DNA from: Dokdonella fugitiva
Lineage (GTDB): Bacteria > Pseudomonadota > Gammaproteobacteria > Xanthomonadales > Rhodanobacteraceae
Length of the DNA stretch: 64,000 bases
Assembly: GCF_014138265.1 (NCBI RefSeq)
Contig: NZ_JACGXL010000004.1
Location: forward strand, 124,001-188,000
Reading direction: 5' to 3'
Part shown: positions 28,631 through 37,447 of the stretch, piece after piece
Position numbering within the stretch: the first letter of the stretch is position 1
Layout: every line of letters begins with the position of its first letter
Translations under genes and position numbers: made by a program
Notes under the pieces: generated by a model
Seen by the model: only the letters and a program-made list of their open reading frames with translations
The model's database searches: none
What the model was told of the DNA's origin: nothing

Positions 28631-30136
28631 TTACGAGCAGGCCGGATCCGCACCGTTGGCCGAGCACGAGCGGTGCGCGCGATGACGCCACACGCCGCTG
28701 TAGTTCGCCAGGAGACCCGGATTCGCGTTGGTGTTGATCACGTTCTGAGCGTAGAAGCCGGTGACCGGCAGACCGTTCAGGTTGACCGCACCGCCGCCCG
28801 CCAGCGTACCGCCGGCAAGAACGTGGCCGCCGTCGCCGCTGAACAGGTCCAGGCTCGCCCAACCGTCGAGACCGACCGCGTTGACCGTCTTGAACAGGTT
28901 CGAGCCGAGCACCGTCGACTCCGACGGCGTCGCCGTCGACGGGCCGAGGAACGACAGGACGTTGACTTCGTGACCGAGGAACGGCGACTGCGAGAAGCAG
29001 GTCACCGGATTGACCGGCGACGGGCAGCGCGGCACGTTCACGACCGAGTTCAGCTCTTCGCGGTCATACGTGACGATCGCGAGGTTCACGCGCGACTCGC
29101 CGTCGGCCGTGTTGTCGAACGGCTCGACGAACGGAGCCGTGATCGCGAACGGATAGACGTACTTGTCGACGTAGAAGCGCTTGGTCGGGAACGTGAGCAC
29201 CCAGTCGGAAGCCGCACCGAAGTTCACGTCGTCGACGAAGTACTCGTTGTACACGGCGTCGGCCATGAACACCGCGCTCACCGCGTCGAGGCCGCGAGCA
29301 TAGTTCGCGGTCAGCAGCTGGCCGTTGTTCAGGAACAGGAACGCCTGCGCACCACCCGGGACAGCCGCGTTGCTCGCGGACTGCAGCGACGGCAGCAGCG
29401 AGCCAGCCGGCGTGTACAGGTTGCCGGTCGGGTTGTCGTAGAAGCCTTCGATCGCATCGGCGTTGTACGCGAAGTACGTGCCGACGCTGACGTTGGCGAC
29501 CGCGCCCGAGCCGAACAGACCGCTGGTCGGGGTCTGCAGGTCGGCGGCCGTGGCCGTGTCGTTGCCGACCGGCGCGCCGCAATCCGGCGTACCCGCGTCC
29601 GGCGTGCCGTTCTGCACGTGCGTCGTCACGACGTCCAGGTCGCTGCCCGGAATGATGTCGCCCATCGTGATGATTTCGACGTAGCCTTCACGCGTACGCG
29701 TGATGTCCTGCGGGCCGTTGTCGGCCGGCTGCGCCGGAGCGAGCGAACCGTCATAGGCGTACGGCAGGAACGGCTGCGGATTCGTGATCGTGTCCGTGCA
29801 GCTGTGGTCCGACGTGATGAGCTGGGCGCCACCGTCGTCCGAAACCTGCGTCACGGCAGCCGTCCACACGTCGTGCGGCGACAGGAACAGGTTGAAGTCG
29901 AGCACTTCGCGGCTGTTGTAGCCTTCGAGGAAGCGCACCTTCACTGCCTTGCCAACGTCGGCCGTGTTCACGACCGAGAGCAGCGTGTCCTGGCCCTTGT
30001 TGACCGTGAAGTACGGATAGATAAGAACCTGACCGACGCCATCGGGATTAAGGTCGACGGCGTTCGCCAGGCCCGCGAAGCCAGCGACGCCGGCGATACC
30101 GGCGACGACGGCAGTCGTCAAGCTGTTTCTCTTCAT
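28631..30136 (-). CDS. Secreted protein of an unnamed family, probably abundant (paralogue of 5162-6658)
   Basis: 501 aa from the ATG at 30136 (MKRNSLTTAVVAGIAG), with TTAGGAGT about 8 bases upstream. A signal peptide ends at LANA (residue 26). The mature N terminus VDLNPDGVGQVLIYPYFTVN and the C-terminal GLPVTGFYAQNVINT...LANY...WRHR block match the gene at 5162. Cys occur in likely pairs (CPSPVNPVTC and CSANGADPAC). The gene has a clean -35/-10 promoter, a strong ribosome-binding site, a textbook terminator and seemingly more restricted codons than its neighbours, all suggesting high expression. No domain of known function is recognised. It sits just past the T2SS operon. Confidence 0.82.
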   Translation of the reverse strand: MKRNSLTTAVVAGIAGVAGFAGLANAVDLNPDGVGQVLIYPYFTVNKGQDTLLSVVNTADVGKAVKVRFLEGYNSREVLDFNLFLSPHDVWTAAVTQVSDDGGAQLITSDHSCTDTITNPQPFLPYAYDGSLAPAQPADNGPQDITRTREGYVEIITMGDIIPGSDLDVVTTHVQNGTPDAGTPDCGAPVGNDTATAADLQTPTSGLFGSGAVANVSVGTYFAYNADAIEGFYDNPTGNLYTPAGSLLPSLQSASNAAVPGGAQAFLFLNNGQLLTANYARGLDAVSAVFMADAVYNEYFVDDVNFGAASDWVLTFPTKRFYVDKYVYPFAITAPFVEPFDNTADGESRVNLAIVTYDREELNSVVNVPRCPSPVNPVTCFSQSPFLGHEVNVLSFLGPSTATPSESTVLGSNLFKTVNAVGLDGWASLDLFSGDGGHVLAGGTLAGGGAVNLNGLPVTGFYAQNVINTNANPGLLANYSGVWRHRAHRSCSANGADPACS

Positions 30137-30243
30137 CGCAACACTCCTAAATTTGACCACAGGGCTTTTTGCTTTACCGCCAACCCCGCTCCGATAGCCA
30201 CGTGCCCCATAGGGCATGGGCAGGGTCAGGCAACAGCGCGGCC

Positions 30244-30272
30244 ATGTTAAGACAAAGGAAAGGGTCGTGCAA
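30244..30272 (-). promoter_or_regulatory. Sigma-70-type promoter for the secreted-protein gene at 28631
   Basis: TTGCAC (5 of 6 to TTGACA by hexamer pattern TTGnAC) and TAACAT (4 of 6) are separated by exactly 17 bases. The implied start near 30237 gives a leader of about 100 bases. The rest of the 30137-30310 gap shows no other structure. Confidence 0.6.
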
Positions 30273-30310
30273 TCCCTCTTCCAAACGCCTCAATATGGCC
30301 GCGAATTCAA

Positions 30311-30721
30311 CTACTTGGGAAGGAAAAACCACTCGCCGTCGACGCGGATCCAGGTTTCTGTGAGCGTGCTCGTCGAGGCCACCGTGCCAGCCACTCCGCC
30401 GGGCATCTTCAGTGCGTATGCCACGTCCAGGTAAACCGTACAGCGGTCTTCCTCACACTCCTTGCGTTTGAACGTCGCGCCCTTCCACTGCATCGGCCGG
30501 TTGTTCATCGACGTCGCGTAGACCTCTCGCGTCTGCGTCTCGCGAAAACCCGGCGTGAGGTAATCGTAGGCCTTCTCGGCTTCGTGCGCGATGAGGTGAT
30601 TCCAGCGCTCGACCGAGCGGCGATCGACGTTGTCCGGATTCGCCTTGTCGGTGCAGCCGGCGAGCGCGACGAGCGTGCACGCGGCGAGCACGGCGAATTT
30701 CGGCAGTTTGTCAATGATCAC
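30311..30721 (-). CDS. Small lipoprotein translationally coupled to the secretin gene; candidate pilotin
   Basis: 136 aa. The GTG at 30721 is supported by AAGGAG 8 bases upstream and overlaps the gspD stop by 11 bases. A lipoprotein signal ends LVALAGC (Cys about residue 23). The mature part (about 110 aa) has RRSVERWNHLIAHEAEKAYDYL and ends in a beta-rich segment (CTVYLDVAYALK, TETWIRVDGEWFFLPK), like a small NTF2/SnoaL-like alpha+beta fold. A fixed pair of Cys in KECEEDRC could form a disulphide. It is the last gene of the T2SS operon. No similarity to GspS or AspS is evident, so the pilotin idea rests on position and lipidation. Confidence 0.7.
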   Translation of the reverse strand: MIIDKLPKFAVLAACTLVALAGCTDKANPDNVDRRSVERWNHLIAHEAEKAYDYLTPGFRETQTREVYATSMNNRPMQWKGATFKRKECEEDRCTVYLDVAYALKMPGGVAGTVASTSTLTETWIRVDGEWFFLPK

Positions 30722-33065
30722 GGGACGGCTCCTTGTTGGCGTCATCGCGCGGCGTGGCCGCATCCTGCGCGGGATAAGTCCTGGCGGGTTCCGGCGCGGG
30801 CTCCCGCGCCGGCGCGGCTTGCGCATTGCTCGTGCGCAACGGCCGCAGCGATTCGAACTGGCGACTGTAGTCCTCGGTGACCTGGCGTGCATCGTCGCTG
30901 CTCGCGATGACGCGCGGCGTGATCAACACGATCAGCTCCGTGCGCTGCTTGTCGTGGCTCGTGTTGCCGAAGAGATTGCCGATCACGGGAATGCGCCCGA
31001 GCAGCGGCACGTGCGTATCGGAAGTATTGTCGATGTCGCGGATCAGGCCGCCGAGCATGATGGTCTGGCCGCTCTGCACGGCGATCTGCGTCTGCAGCTG
31101 GCGCTGCTCGATCGCCGGATTCGTGCCGGACGTGGAACTGTATCCGGCCGGGGGATTGCTGACTTCCTGCTGCACGTCGATGTAGACGAGACCACCCGGA
31201 TTCACGCGCGGCGTCACCGACAGCTGCACGCCGGTGTTGAGGTACTGCACGCTGCTGTAGCCGGTGCCGGTGGTGCTGCCGACGCCGTTGAGGCCGATCA
31301 CCGACGTCTGCGTCACCGGCAGCTGGCTGCCGACGTTGATCTGTGCTTCCTGGTTGTTCAACACGACCAGCGACGGTGCCGACAAGGTCTTCGCCTGTCC
31401 TTCCTTCTCGAGCGCGTTGATCGCGACTTCGAAATTCTTGTTGAGGAACGAATAGAAGAAGCCGCCATTGTTCGTCGGCCCGGTGTTGCCGGTCGCACCG
31501 AGCGATGTGCGGTGACGATCGTGCGAATTGCCGGTGAATCCCGGATACGTGTAGTTGCCGTTGCCCTGCGCCGAACCGTCGGCGGTGCCGATCAGGCCCG
31601 CGAGATACCACTGCACGCCGTACGAAAGACCGCCGGTGAGGCTGACCTCGAGGATGCGCGCTTCGATCTGCACCTGCAGCGGCTGCACGTCGAGCTTGCG
31701 GATCGCGGCCTGGATCTGCTCCCACTCGACCGGCTGCGCCATGATCATCAGCTGGTTGTTTTCCTCGATCGCCGAAATGCGGATGTCGGTTTCCTTCTTG
31801 CCGCCCGCGCCTGCGGCTGCCGCCGGCGACGACGACACCGGCGCCGCCTTTTCTTCCTTCGCCTGCGGCCGCAGCGAATTCTGGTAGTTCATCGAACCGC
31901 CGCCGGAGCCGCCGAGTCCGCCGAGCGTGATCGGTCGCAGGCCCTGCCCGACGCGGCCGGACGAACTGCTGCTGTGCGACGTGCCCGCCGTGCCGAGGAA
32001 GATCTGGCTGAGGTAATCGGCGATGTCGACGGCCTTGAGGTTCTTGACGTTGTAGATGTACAGCTGCGTCGAATTCTCAGCACCGCCGCGATCCAGGCGG
32101 TACAGCCACTCTTCCGCCTGCTTGAGGTATTCGGGTTGCGGGGTGATCACGACCATCGAGTTGGTCTGCTCGATCGGCATGAAGCGGAACATGCCCGCGA
32201 GCGGCGACTCGCCCTTCGCGCCGAACAACGTGTCGAGGTCGGGCATGAGCTTGGCGACTTCGACGTGCTGCATCGCGAACACGCCGATCGACATGCCCTT
32301 CATCCAGTCGATGTCGAACGTGTCGATCGTGCGCTGGTAGTTGTCGAGCTCGGCGGGATTGCCCGCGAGCACGAGCAGGCTGCGATTGGGATCGACGCTG
32401 ACGAAGGCATCCGGTTTCGCGTACGGCTTGAGCAGCTTCGCCATCTCGCTCGGCGACACGTACTTCAGCGGGAAGATGCGCAACGCGTAGCCCGGCTGCT
32501 GCGTCGCGCTCACGCGCGGCGTGAGCTTGCCTGCGATCGCATCCTTGGCCTGCAGCACGGTGTAACGCCCGCCTTCGCGCACCATCGCGTTGCCGGTCCA
32601 CGACAGCAGCATCTCGAGCACGGCCATCGCGTCTTCGCGACGGATCGGCTTCGAGGTCGAGTAGGTGACGTTGCCGCCGACGTTCGGAGCGATCGTGTAG
32701 TTCTCCTGCAGCATGTCGCCGAGGATCGCCTTCACGACCGCCTGGATCGGCTGGTTCTCGAAGTTGAACGTGACCTGCCCTTCGCCGCTGGAACCGGTCG
32801 AAGGTCCGGGCTGCTTCTTGTAGAACTGCGCGGTGCCGACCTCGATCTCCGGTTTCGGTGGCGGGCGATCGGACCGCGCCTCGGGCGAGATCGCGATGCC
32901 GCTGACGCCGTCGTCGGTCGGCAATGGCGTGGCCGGCTTGAGGATCGTGTCGGCGGTGAGGATGTCGCCGTCCGCGCGCCGGGCGTCTTTCGGCCCGGGC
33001 GTCGCACAACCGCCCAGCAGCGCGAGGCCGAGGCTCAGCAGGAGGATGGTCAGTCGGAATCGCAC
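30711..33065 (-). CDS. gspD: Type II secretion secretin GspD (XpsD-like lipoprotein)
   Basis: 784 aa from a GTG at 33065; GGAG lies 9 bases upstream, after the gspN stop. It forms the outer-membrane channel of the type II system. A lipoprotein signal ends LALLGGC (Cys20), as described for Xanthomonas XpsD. The N0 domain starts about residue 95 (VTFNFENQPIQAVVKAILGD), N1-N3 follow with a Ser/Gly-rich insert in N2 or N3 (SHSSSSSGRVGQG), and the secretin core spans about 520-735 (NVGSQLPVTQTSV, GVQLSVTPRVNPGGLVYI, VPLLGRIPVIGNLFG). The C-terminal tail is Pro/Ala-rich. Confidence 0.96.
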   Translation of the reverse strand: MRFRLTILLLSLGLALLGGCATPGPKDARRADGDILTADTILKPATPLPTDDGVSGIAISPEARSDRPPPKPEIEVGTAQFYKKQPGPSTGSSGEGQVTFNFENQPIQAVVKAILGDMLQENYTIAPNVGGNVTYSTSKPIRREDAMAVLEMLLSWTGNAMVREGGRYTVLQAKDAIAGKLTPRVSATQQPGYALRIFPLKYVSPSEMAKLLKPYAKPDAFVSVDPNRSLLVLAGNPAELDNYQRTIDTFDIDWMKGMSIGVFAMQHVEVAKLMPDLDTLFGAKGESPLAGMFRFMPIEQTNSMVVITPQPEYLKQAEEWLYRLDRGGAENSTQLYIYNVKNLKAVDIADYLSQIFLGTAGTSHSSSSSGRVGQGLRPITLGGLGGSGGGSMNYQNSLRPQAKEEKAAPVSSSPAAAAGAGGKKETDIRISAIEENNQLMIMAQPVEWEQIQAAIRKLDVQPLQVQIEARILEVSLTGGLSYGVQWYLAGLIGTADGSAQGNGNYTYPGFTGNSHDRHRTSLGATGNTGPTNNGGFFYSFLNKNFEVAINALEKEGQAKTLSAPSLVVLNNQEAQINVGSQLPVTQTSVIGLNGVGSTTGTGYSSVQYLNTGVQLSVTPRVNPGGLVYIDVQQEVSNPPAGYSSTSGTNPAIEQRQLQTQIAVQSGQTIMLGGLIRDIDNTSDTHVPLLGRIPVIGNLFGNTSHDKQRTELIVLITPRVIASSDDARQVTEDYSRQFESLRPLRTSNAQAAPAREPAPEPARTYPAQDAATPRDDANKEPSRDH

Positions 33066-33078
33066 GTGGCTCACTCCA

Positions 33079-33822
33079 TCACTTGTTCTGTTGCGCGGGT
33101 TTGCTGCCGTTGCGCAGGCGTTCCGCATCTTCGCGCATCTGCTTGCGCCGTTCTTCGATGCGTCGCGCCAGGTCCTGGCTCGCGTCGCCCTTCGCGTCCG
33201 GTCTTGCCGCGCCCGCATTGCGCGGCGGCGGGCCACCGCCCGGGCGGTTCGCCGGCGGCTTGCCGGCAGCCGCGGTGGCGGCGCGCGGCGCGCCGCCCTG
33301 CGTCGGCGCCAGCGCCGTTTCGAGTTCGACTTCCGTCGTCTCGTTCGCGGCGCTCCTGAATACGGCGCCACGCGGCCTCACCTCGACGAGGGTCCAGCTC
33401 GCCTGGTCGCCCTCGAGCGGCATTCCGACCTTCAGCGCGACCGATTGGTTCCGCGTCTTGTCCAGGAACATCGCCACGCGCACGTGGTTCGCATCGTCGA
33501 GGATCACGCCGGTCAAGGCGATGTTGAGCGGGTTCACGACCTCCACGGCGTCCGAGCCGGCCTTCGCGTCGACCGGCGTCGGCTGGCGGTCCTCGTTGAA
33601 CAGCGGATGCTGCTCGACCGCGGCGAATGCGGACGCAGGCGGCATCTGCAGCGTGCGCTTGTCGATGCCCGCGAGCGGCGCGTGTTCCTCGCTGGACTCG
33701 GCGTCGGGCGACCACGAATAGCCGCGACCGAAGCCCGCGTACTGCAGGATCGCGATCAGCACGAGCACGGCGCAGATGCCGGCGAGCGCGTTCGTCATCA
33801 GGCGCGCGGTGCGGACGTTCAT
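33079..33822 (-). CDS. gspN: Type II secretion protein GspN / XpsN (GspC-like)
   Basis: 247 aa from the ATG at 33822 overlapping the gspM stop (ATGA). One membrane segment lies near the N terminus (NALAGICAVLVLIAILQYAGF), followed by a periplasmic homology region of about residues 45-170 (EQHPLFNEDRQPTP, NIALTGVILDDANHVRVAMF, VALKVGMPLEG). This is the arrangement of XpsN and GspC, which join the inner-membrane platform to the secretin. The last 75 residues are a low-complexity Pro/Gly/Ala stretch followed by a basic coiled-coil-like end (ARRIEERRKQMREDAERL). Position directly before gspD matches the Xanthomonas order. Confidence 0.88.
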   Translation of the reverse strand: MNVRTARLMTNALAGICAVLVLIAILQYAGFGRGYSWSPDAESSEEHAPLAGIDKRTLQMPPASAFAAVEQHPLFNEDRQPTPVDAKAGSDAVEVVNPLNIALTGVILDDANHVRVAMFLDKTRNQSVALKVGMPLEGDQASWTLVEVRPRGAVFRSAANETTEVELETALAPTQGGAPRAATAAAGKPPANRPGGGPPPRNAGAARPDAKGDASQDLARRIEERRKQMREDAERLRNGSKPAQQNK

Positions 33823-34430
33823 TTGGCCGCCTTGCCCGGCTGGCGCAGGTAACCGTTGACGTTGAAGCGCACGTCGAGCGGGACTGGCGCGACCTTCGCG
33901 CCCGGGGGCGTGTAGGTCTGCTGCTTGTAGATCATCACCTGGTCGATGAACAGGTACGGCTTGCCGTTCTCGAGGTCGTACAGGATCGCGGCGAGCGGCT
34001 CGAGATCGCACTTCAGGCGCGCCTGCACCGTGACGCGCTTGTACAGCTCTTCTTCGCCGCCGTTGTAGCTCTGCGTACTCACGTTCTGGCAGCGACTCTC
34101 GTCCTTCGCGTGCTCGCTCATCGCCGCCTTCAGGCGCTGGATCAACGCCGCCGATGCCGCGTTGGCGTCGGTCTCCGAAAGGAACGCCTGGTTGCCCTGC
34201 TCGTACGCACGCACCTCGGAGAGGCGCTTTTCGATCTCCGGCTTCTCGGCGACCATCTGGCGGAAGCGCAGTTGCTGGTCGCGCAGATCCTGCATGTCGC
34301 TCGAATACTGCAGGTGCGGTGCGACGAACCACCAGTGGATGCCGATCAGGTAGACCAGCATCAGCACGATGAGGAGCAGCACGACGGCGAGGAAGCGCCC
34401 GTCCTTCGGCTGGAATCGACTCGGCGTCAC
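33819..34430 (-). CDS. gspM: Type II secretion protein GspM (XpsM-like)
   Basis: 203 aa from a GTG at 34430, overlapping the gspL stop (GTGA). An N-terminal membrane segment (FLAVVLLLIVLMLVYLIG) is followed by a periplasmic part with a coiled-coil start (YSSDMQDLRDQQLRFRQMV) and a ferredoxin-like fold (ILYDLENGKPYLFIDQVMI). GspM binds GspL at the inner membrane and helps build the platform. Two Cys in the periplasmic part (SRCQNV and LKCDLE) could pair. Size and order fit the family. Confidence 0.9.
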   Translation of the reverse strand: MTPSRFQPKDGRFLAVVLLLIVLMLVYLIGIHWWFVAPHLQYSSDMQDLRDQQLRFRQMVAEKPEIEKRLSEVRAYEQGNQAFLSETDANAASAALIQRLKAAMSEHAKDESRCQNVSTQSYNGGEEELYKRVTVQARLKCDLEPLAAILYDLENGKPYLFIDQVMIYKQQTYTPPGAKVAPVPLDVRFNVNGYLRQPGKAAK

Positions 34431-35839
34431 TTCTTCTTCTCCGCGTCGCCTGCGGCGGCCTGCTTGCCCGCCGGCTCGCCCCCCGGCTTGACCGCGTTCG
34501 CGGCGCCGGCCGCAGGCACGTCCTTGCGCGATGCGGGAGGCGCGAGCGACTTCTTCGGTTCCGCGTGCGGCGCGGCGGGTTTCGCCTTCGCATCGGCGGG
34601 AGCGGTACGCGGCTCGTGCTTGTCGCCAGCCACCGCCGCGGCATCCTTCATCGCCTTCGCCGCGCCCGTCGGCGGAGGCGGCTTGGCGTCGTTCTGCGGA
34701 CTGCATTCCTTGAGGTCCGCGTTGATCTGGAAGCGCTCCTTGCCCGTGCGCGCATCCGGCTGCACCTGGCCCTGGAATCCCGGATTGCCCAGGCACGGCG
34801 ATGCACCGAGCAATGCGATCAGCTTGGCCGCTTCGGTCGCCTGTCCCTGCAATTGCACCTGCTTGTTCTCGATCTGCAAGCGCTCGAGGTAGGTGTCTTC
34901 CGGCAATCGCCGCGTGAGGTCGTCGAGCAGCGCGACGGTGAGCGGCCCCTTGCGCTTCTTGTCGGTGAGGAAGTTCGCCCCGCCGATCGAATCGGCGAGC
35001 GTCTTGCGCAGCGCGGCGACCTGCTTGGCCTCGTTGCCGGCCTTGTCCACTTCGGCCTTCATCGTCTCCAGCGCGGCCGCTCGATTCGCCAGCGATTCGT
35101 CCATGTTCACGACGAGCAACACGAGCGCGAATGCGGCGAGGCCGAGGTTGAGCGGCAGGCGCATGTCGCGGCGACGCGTGCGTTTCTCCGGCGGCAACAG
35201 GTTCGTCTGCCGGCGGCCGGCGCCCGGCGCGGCGCTCCAGCTGTCGACCGCATCCAGTTCGGCCGCCGCGGGCGGCAGCCCGCCGAGTTCCTGGTCGAGC
35301 TGCGCGCGCGGGATCAGCACGAGTTCGACCCGCGCGTTGCGCCCGCTCGCGTCGTGGCCGAGCACGCGGCTGTCGAAGTAGACCTGGTCCGCCTTGAACG
35401 GCGTCTGCCGGTCCATTTCGAACGAGAGCACCTGGCGCAGGTTGTCCGTCGCCGCCGCGGGCAGGCTCAGCACGCGCGTGAGCACGCGCGAGGCGGGGAT
35501 GCAGAACACCGTGCGCACCTGCGGATCCTCGATCGCGTCGCGCAAGCGGCGGAACTCGGCGTCCTGCGCCTCGGCCGGCAGGTCGCGGCGGATGCGTGCG
35601 TATTCGGTCGATGCGCCGCCCTTCTCGCGCCAGACGACGAGTTCGTCGCCTTCGAGGCCGAGCAGCACCGACTCGGATCGTTCGGACAGCACGGCGCGCC
35701 AGCGCGCCGGCAGGCACGCGAGCAGTTCGCGCCCCCACCAGGCGAAAAACCCCGGCAGCGGCGTCTTGGCAAGGCGTGTCCGCAGACGCGCCAGTTGTCT
35801 GTCGAGTGTCGGGTTCACGGTTTCAGGAAGTTTCCCCAT
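34427..35839 (-). CDS. gspL: Type II secretion protein GspL (XpsL-like) with long low-complexity tail
   Basis: 470 aa. The ATG at 35839 was taken (a GTG one codon earlier is possible); it overlaps the end of gspK by 17 bases. Residues 1 to about 230 are the actin-like cytoplasmic domain that binds GspE (SVLLGLEGDELVVWREKG, LRQVLSFEMDRQTPFKADQV). A membrane segment lies about 235-252 (LGLAAFALVLLVVNM) and the periplasmic domain follows to about residue 380 (LLDDLTRRLPEDTYLERL). The final 90 residues are almost only Ala, Lys, Pro and Gly, an unusual extension. Confidence 0.9.
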   Translation of the reverse strand: MGKLPETVNPTLDRQLARLRTRLAKTPLPGFFAWWGRELLACLPARWRAVLSERSESVLLGLEGDELVVWREKGGASTEYARIRRDLPAEAQDAEFRRLRDAIEDPQVRTVFCIPASRVLTRVLSLPAAATDNLRQVLSFEMDRQTPFKADQVYFDSRVLGHDASGRNARVELVLIPRAQLDQELGGLPPAAAELDAVDSWSAAPGAGRRQTNLLPPEKRTRRRDMRLPLNLGLAAFALVLLVVNMDESLANRAAALETMKAEVDKAGNEAKQVAALRKTLADSIGGANFLTDKKRKGPLTVALLDDLTRRLPEDTYLERLQIENKQVQLQGQATEAAKLIALLGASPCLGNPGFQGQVQPDARTGKERFQINADLKECSPQNDAKPPPPTGAAKAMKDAAAVAGDKHEPRTAPADAKAKPAAPHAEPKKSLAPPASRKDVPAAGAANAVKPGGEPAGKQAAAGDAEKKK

Positions 35840-36758
35840 CACGCCAGCGCAGAATCACGTAAGGCCGGCCGGCCGGATTGATTCCGCCCATGCGGATGGT
35901 CGCATCCAGGGTCGTGCTCGCGCCATTGGGCAGCTTCGCACGGGATTTGACACTATACGTGAGGCCTCCGCCGCCCGCTACGCCCGACAGGGTCACGCCG
36001 CAGATGGTCTGCGGCGACCCCGTGTCGCCGGGCTGCATCGTCTGCTGCGCGTCGACGATCTGCTGGGCGCATTCCGGGGTCATGCCGTCCTGCGCGAGGA
36101 TCGCGTCGTAGTTGGCGAAGCCGACGTCGGGTGCGGAGCGCCCCGAATAGATGGTCAGCGCCGGCTCGAGCTTGGTGTACAGCTCGTAATTCATGCCGAG
36201 CACCTGCTGCAATTCGGAGATCGTGTCGAACGGCGCGTTGCGCGGACCGTAGGACAGGCCCGCCGCCTTGTACTGCGCGATCTCGGCGCCATTCGGGCGC
36301 GTCTCGTCGTCGGGATCGACCCAGTCCGCGACCGCGTCGGCGAGCGCTTCGGCGCGATCCTGCGGCACGCCGTGCGACGTGAACAGGCGCACGAGCATCT
36401 GCGCGTCGCCGTTGGCGATCGAGTTGAGATCGAGCTTGCCCGAATCGTCGTTGATGCGGACCTCGATCTCGGCGTCGCCGTAACCGAACGTGTACGGCCG
36501 GCCGTCGCCGACCCAGCGCTGCAGCGGATCGTTCTTGCGCAGTTCGTAGACGGCGAGATTGAGCCCCGCTTCGGCGGCGTAGCGCGCCTGCGTCGAATCG
36601 AACAGATGGCGCGCCTGCAGGTTCTCCGTGCGCGCGACGAGCGCGAAGCTGCCCAGCAGGATCGACAGCATCGCGACCACCCACAACACGAGCAGGAACG
36701 CGATGCCACGCTGCGACGCACGCGGGCGACGGCCTGGGTGGATGCCCTGCGCGTTCAT
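35823..36758 (-). CDS. gspK: Type II secretion minor pseudopilin GspK
   Basis: 311 aa from the ATG at 36758, overlapping the gspJ stop (ATGA). A short basic leader precedes the cleavage site in SQRGIAFLLVLWVVAMLSIL; GspK typically lacks Glu at +5, as here. The large periplasmic domain contains LDLNSIANGDAQMLVRLF and WVDPDDETRPNGAE, the calcium-binding and alpha-domain insertion typical of GspK. GspK caps the pseudopilus tip with GspI and GspJ. Confidence 0.93.
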   Translation of the reverse strand: MNAQGIHPGRRPRASQRGIAFLLVLWVVAMLSILLGSFALVARTENLQARHLFDSTQARYAAEAGLNLAVYELRKNDPLQRWVGDGRPYTFGYGDAEIEVRINDDSGKLDLNSIANGDAQMLVRLFTSHGVPQDRAEALADAVADWVDPDDETRPNGAEIAQYKAAGLSYGPRNAPFDTISELQQVLGMNYELYTKLEPALTIYSGRSAPDVGFANYDAILAQDGMTPECAQQIVDAQQTMQPGDTGSPQTICGVTLSGVAGGGGLTYSVKSRAKLPNGASTTLDATIRMGGINPAGRPYVILRWRDGETS

Positions 36759-37447
36759 TGCGATCGCCCCGGCTTGAGCGGGCTGCGGACTCCGGTCGCC
36801 TGGAACGGCTGCTGCCGTCGGGCGGATCCGGCGTCCAGCATCAACGGAATTTCCATCACCGGGAATTCGACGCGCGCCTCCGGCCGCATGCGCACGACGA
36901 TGCGGACCATCACCGGCGTCATGCCCGGGTCTTCCCAATCGTCGGACCAGTCGGTGAGTTCACCGTTCTCGTCGAGCGTGCGGAATTCGAAGCGGCCTTC
37001 GTCGATCTGGTCGAGCAGCAGCGAAGGTTCGTTGTCGGATTTCGCCTCCAGGTCGAAACCGTTGAGCATGTCGTCGCTGAACATCAGTTGCCGTCCGCTG
37101 CGACCGCCCTTGAACGCGAGCGTCTGCACGTAGGGACCGCCCTTCGACAGATAGCCCGGCATCGGTGCGACGAAGCGGATGAAGTCGCGTCGGCCCTCGA
37201 AGATCAGGTTCGAATTCGTGCTCTCGTCGCGCGCGAACGGCAGCGGCATGATGCGGCTGATCTGGTGGCGGATGAACTCCTGCGCGACGCGCAGGCGATT
37301 GGTGCGATCGATCGCGTTCTCGCCCGAATGCATCGCGTGCACCGCGGTACGGATCGAACCGTAGCTGCCGGCGAGCAGCAGCGCGAGCAGCATGATCGCG
37401 AGCATCACCTCGAGCAGCGTGAAGCCACCGGCCGACGTGCGCTTCAC
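36755..37447 (-). CDS. gspJ: Type II secretion minor pseudopilin GspJ
   Basis: 230 aa from a GTG at 37447 overlapping the gspI stop (GTGA). The type III signal is VKRTSAGG/FTLLEVMLAIMLLAL with the conserved Glu at +5. Later features include NRLRVAQEFIRHQISRIMPL, RRDFIRFVAPMPGYL and a C-terminal beta region. Pseudopilin of the tip complex with GspI and GspK. Confidence 0.93.
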   Translation of the reverse strand: MKRTSAGGFTLLEVMLAIMLLALLLAGSYGSIRTAVHAMHSGENAIDRTNRLRVAQEFIRHQISRIMPLPFARDESTNSNLIFEGRRDFIRFVAPMPGYLSKGGPYVQTLAFKGGRSGRQLMFSDDMLNGFDLEAKSDNEPSLLLDQIDEGRFEFRTLDENGELTDWSDDWEDPGMTPVMVRIVVRMRPEARVEFPVMEIPLMLDAGSARRQQPFQATGVRSPLKPGRSQ

